From Saprospiraceae bacterium (GTDB taxonomy: Bacteria > Bacteroidota > Bacteroidia > Chitinophagales > Saprospiraceae), in the NCBI GenBank assembly GCA_013002475.1, contig JABDJM010000389.1, positions 1 through 7,655 of the forward strand: a stretch of DNA of 7,655 nucleotides. The letters are read 5' to 3'. The notes under the pieces are model-generated. The model ran no database searches, was not told the DNA's origin, and saw only the letters and a program-made list of their open reading frames with translations. Each line of letters opens with the position of its first letter. Position 1 is the stretch's first letter. Shown piece after piece: positions 6,107 through 7,655 of this stretch. The position numbers and the translations under genes were made by a program.

Positions 6107-7655
6107 ATGAAGAAACTTGCCTTTTATATTCTCTTGGGAAGCCTCCTGCTGGGATTCAGTAGTCCAAATCATATCCAGGAACCTGCCGAACTGAAGGACT
6201 TAATTCAGGAGCTAAAAAAAGATCGTAGGGGCCCATATAAAGACATTCGGTGGTTCTGCCCGGATGGCTCAATAAATCTTCCAAAAGTATATTGCAATCA
6301 ACCTGGAGGTATCCAACATGCCAGGCTAAAGGATGAGGTGGAAGTGTTGGGAAAGAGACAGCATATCTTCTGGGGAGAGATCTTAGCGGCGGCTGATAGA
6401 ACTGAATTCTGGGACAAGGACAACAACAACTCCCGGATCAAGCAATACCAACTGACAAAATACCTTCAGCGAATCGACGATGGTTGGATCCTTAGAAAGG
6501 GTCAATATTACAGAGGAGCATTCCAAGTGGAGGACGAAGAAGCCTGGGGTATCGACTTTCTGAAAAGATTGATCTTCAGCGATGACCTCCTTCAGAAGAA
6601 ATACTTCTTGGTTAGACAGGCTGCCAAAGACATCCCTCATAAGGGAGAAAAATACCGCACAGAACAAGTTTGGGCAGTATCTAAATACATCAATGATTGT
6701 TATCCTGATTTTATGGAATTGCGCGTCAAGATCCATGGGCAACCGGATGAGAAGGATGTGCAACGCGTCATTGATTTTAAGAATGAGCACCTGATGGAGT
6801 TAAGCGATGATCTCTTGGAAAAATTCGATGAGCTCATCAACCATATGGAATTATTATACGCTCCTTCCAATCTGAAGACGCTTCGAAAATATTTGATCCA
6901 TTTAAAGCCACATACTTCCCTTCGAAAATCCCTGGACGATTATGTAAGGACTTTTGCCAACGACCCTCCTTCGGCGGCAAAGCTCATGGCTACCGCAGAA
7001 CGCCTTCAGGAGATCCGTGAAAAAATGACCACCATTTCGGGACGCACCGGAAGATTGGCTTTGCTGGATATCAGCATTGCCCTGGAAGAAATGTTCTACG
7101 TGGAGATCGCATCCTGGCAGCCCGACTCCCTGGATGAGCTTCTCGACAAAATCTGCTACACCGGCCTGGCGGCCTCAGGCACAGGCTTTCTAGAGCCCTG
7201 GGAATGGGAAGCCCTCGAAGGGCAATTGACCTTGCCACTGGATGGCCATTTTTATCTGGAAGATTTACTTACCCACCTGGAAGCCGCACGTAGGTTAGTG
7301 GAATGGGGAAGCCAAATGCCAAGGGCAACCTACCAGGATGTGGTCGAACTATACAATTCATTTGAACCACTTGCAGAGGGTTTTTATGATGAGCGTGTTA
7401 GAAACTCCTCCTTGCTTGCCCTTGGTGAAGATGTTGCAAGACTTGGGAAATTTGTAAACAAAAGATCAGGCCTGGCTACCCAGCTGATGAACCTGGAGGA
7501 TAAAAGCGGAGTCAGAGGATTAAATCCTGGCTATGCAATCGGAGAACTGGTGGTTGTTGACAAGACAGTGGTAGATATGGCGGTAGACGACAAGAAGATC
7601 TATGTTTTCAACCGGCCCCCGGTCGACCTAAAACCCATATCAGGGATCGCCAGTG
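6107..7655 (+). CDS. Exported dikinase-like protein (PEP/pyruvate-binding, glucan water dikinase-like), 3' end outside window
   Basis: An ATG at 6107 opens a frame of 516 codons with no stop up to the window edge. The start is chosen because a signal peptide follows directly: MKKLAFYILLGSLLLGFSS, with cleavage near residue 19-20 and no lipobox Cys. Residues 25-300 carry GPYKDIRWFCPDG (42-54), GGIQHARLKDE (67-77), NSRIKQYQLTKYL (108-120) and QVEDEEAWGIDFLKRL (140-155), a pattern I associate with Bacteroidota proteins annotated as phosphoenolpyruvate synthase. Residues 426-516 (FYDERVRNSSLLAL, then LNPGYAIGELVVVD and IYVFNRPP) resemble the region of plant glucan water dikinases that leads into the swivelling phosphohistidine domain. 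The catalytic His and any ATP-grasp domain would lie beyond the window. No PEP-synthase N-terminal nucleotide-binding motif is seen in the first 470 residues, so the domain order is dikinase-like rather than PpsA-like. Substrate is unknown. It is divergent from the kinase. Confidence 0.75.
   Translation, partial: MKKLAFYILLGSLLLGFSSPNHIQEPAELKDLIQELKKDRRGPYKDIRWFCPDGSINLPKVYCNQPGGIQHARLKDEVEVLGKRQHIFWGEILAAADRTEFWDKDNNNSRIKQYQLTKYLQRIDDGWILRKGQYYRGAFQVEDEEAWGIDFLKRLIFSDDLLQKKYFLVRQAAKDIPHKGEKYRTEQVWAVSKYINDCYPDFMELRVKIHGQPDEKDVQRVIDFKNEHLMELSDDLLEKFDELINHMELLYAPSNLKTLRKYLIHLKPHTSLRKSLDDYVRTFANDPPSAAKLMATAERLQEIREKMTTISGRTGRLALLDISIALEEMFYVEIASWQPDSLDELLDKICYTGLAASGTGFLEPWEWEALEGQLTLPLDGHFYLEDLLTHLEAARRLVEWGSQMPRATYQDVVELYNSFEPLAEGFYDERVRNSSLLALGEDVARLGKFVNKRSGLATQLMNLEDKSGVRGLNPGYAIGELVVVDKTVVDMAVDDKKIYVFNRPPVDLKPISGIAS

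Noticed and set aside
6383..6790. Minus-strand ORF of 135 codons
   Set aside because: It is antisense to the dikinase-like frame, which has a signal peptide and family-like motifs across the same bases.
1..7655. CRISPR array, tRNA, rRNA, insertion sequence or phage genes
   Set aside because: No regularly spaced repeats, cloverleaf sequences, rRNA segments, transposase motifs or phage-like genes were seen.

Overview
The window comes from a member of the Bacteroidota, probably a marine or environmental one. Four things point there: a secreted protein ending in a type IX secretion (T9SS) sorting domain, the LPVELLSF linker typical of that phylum, a periplasmic-propeller/Y_Y_Y histidine kinase paired with a LytTR regulator, and a TAnnTTTG-type promoter element. 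Class and genus cannot be fixed from the sequence. Base composition is moderate and no mobile element, tRNA, rRNA or CRISPR array was seen.

Layout: bases 1-140 (minus) hold the first 46 codons of a DinB/DUF1572-like protein cut by the window edge. Bases 216-1691 (minus) encode a secreted, cysteine-rich T9SS cargo protein of unknown function. Bases 1692-2201 hold no gene but are rich in structure: palindromes, terminator-like hairpins on both strands and a pair of interleaved inverted repeats. Bases 2202-5893 (minus) are a translationally coupled two-component pair, a LytS-type sensor kinase followed by a LytTR response regulator, joined by an ATGA overlap. Bases 5894-6106 form a divergent intergenic region with a 36-bp dyad. 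From 6107 to the right edge (plus) runs the first 516 codons of an exported protein that carries the start of a swivelling phosphohistidine-type domain. It is usually annotated as PEP synthase, but its domain order looks more like glucan water dikinase.

How the parts may work together: the kinase appears to sense something outside the cytoplasmic membrane with its propeller domain and pass phosphate from His784 to Asp56 of the regulator, which binds DNA through LytTR. Its targets are unknown. The T9SS cargo gene downstream and the divergent exported dikinase-like gene are neighbours that could belong to its regulon, but the sequence does not prove this.

The most unusual items are the signal peptide on a dikinase-like protein, the 36-bp dyad in front of it, and the structured gene-free 510-bp stretch. 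No clearly new defence or mobile system is visible.
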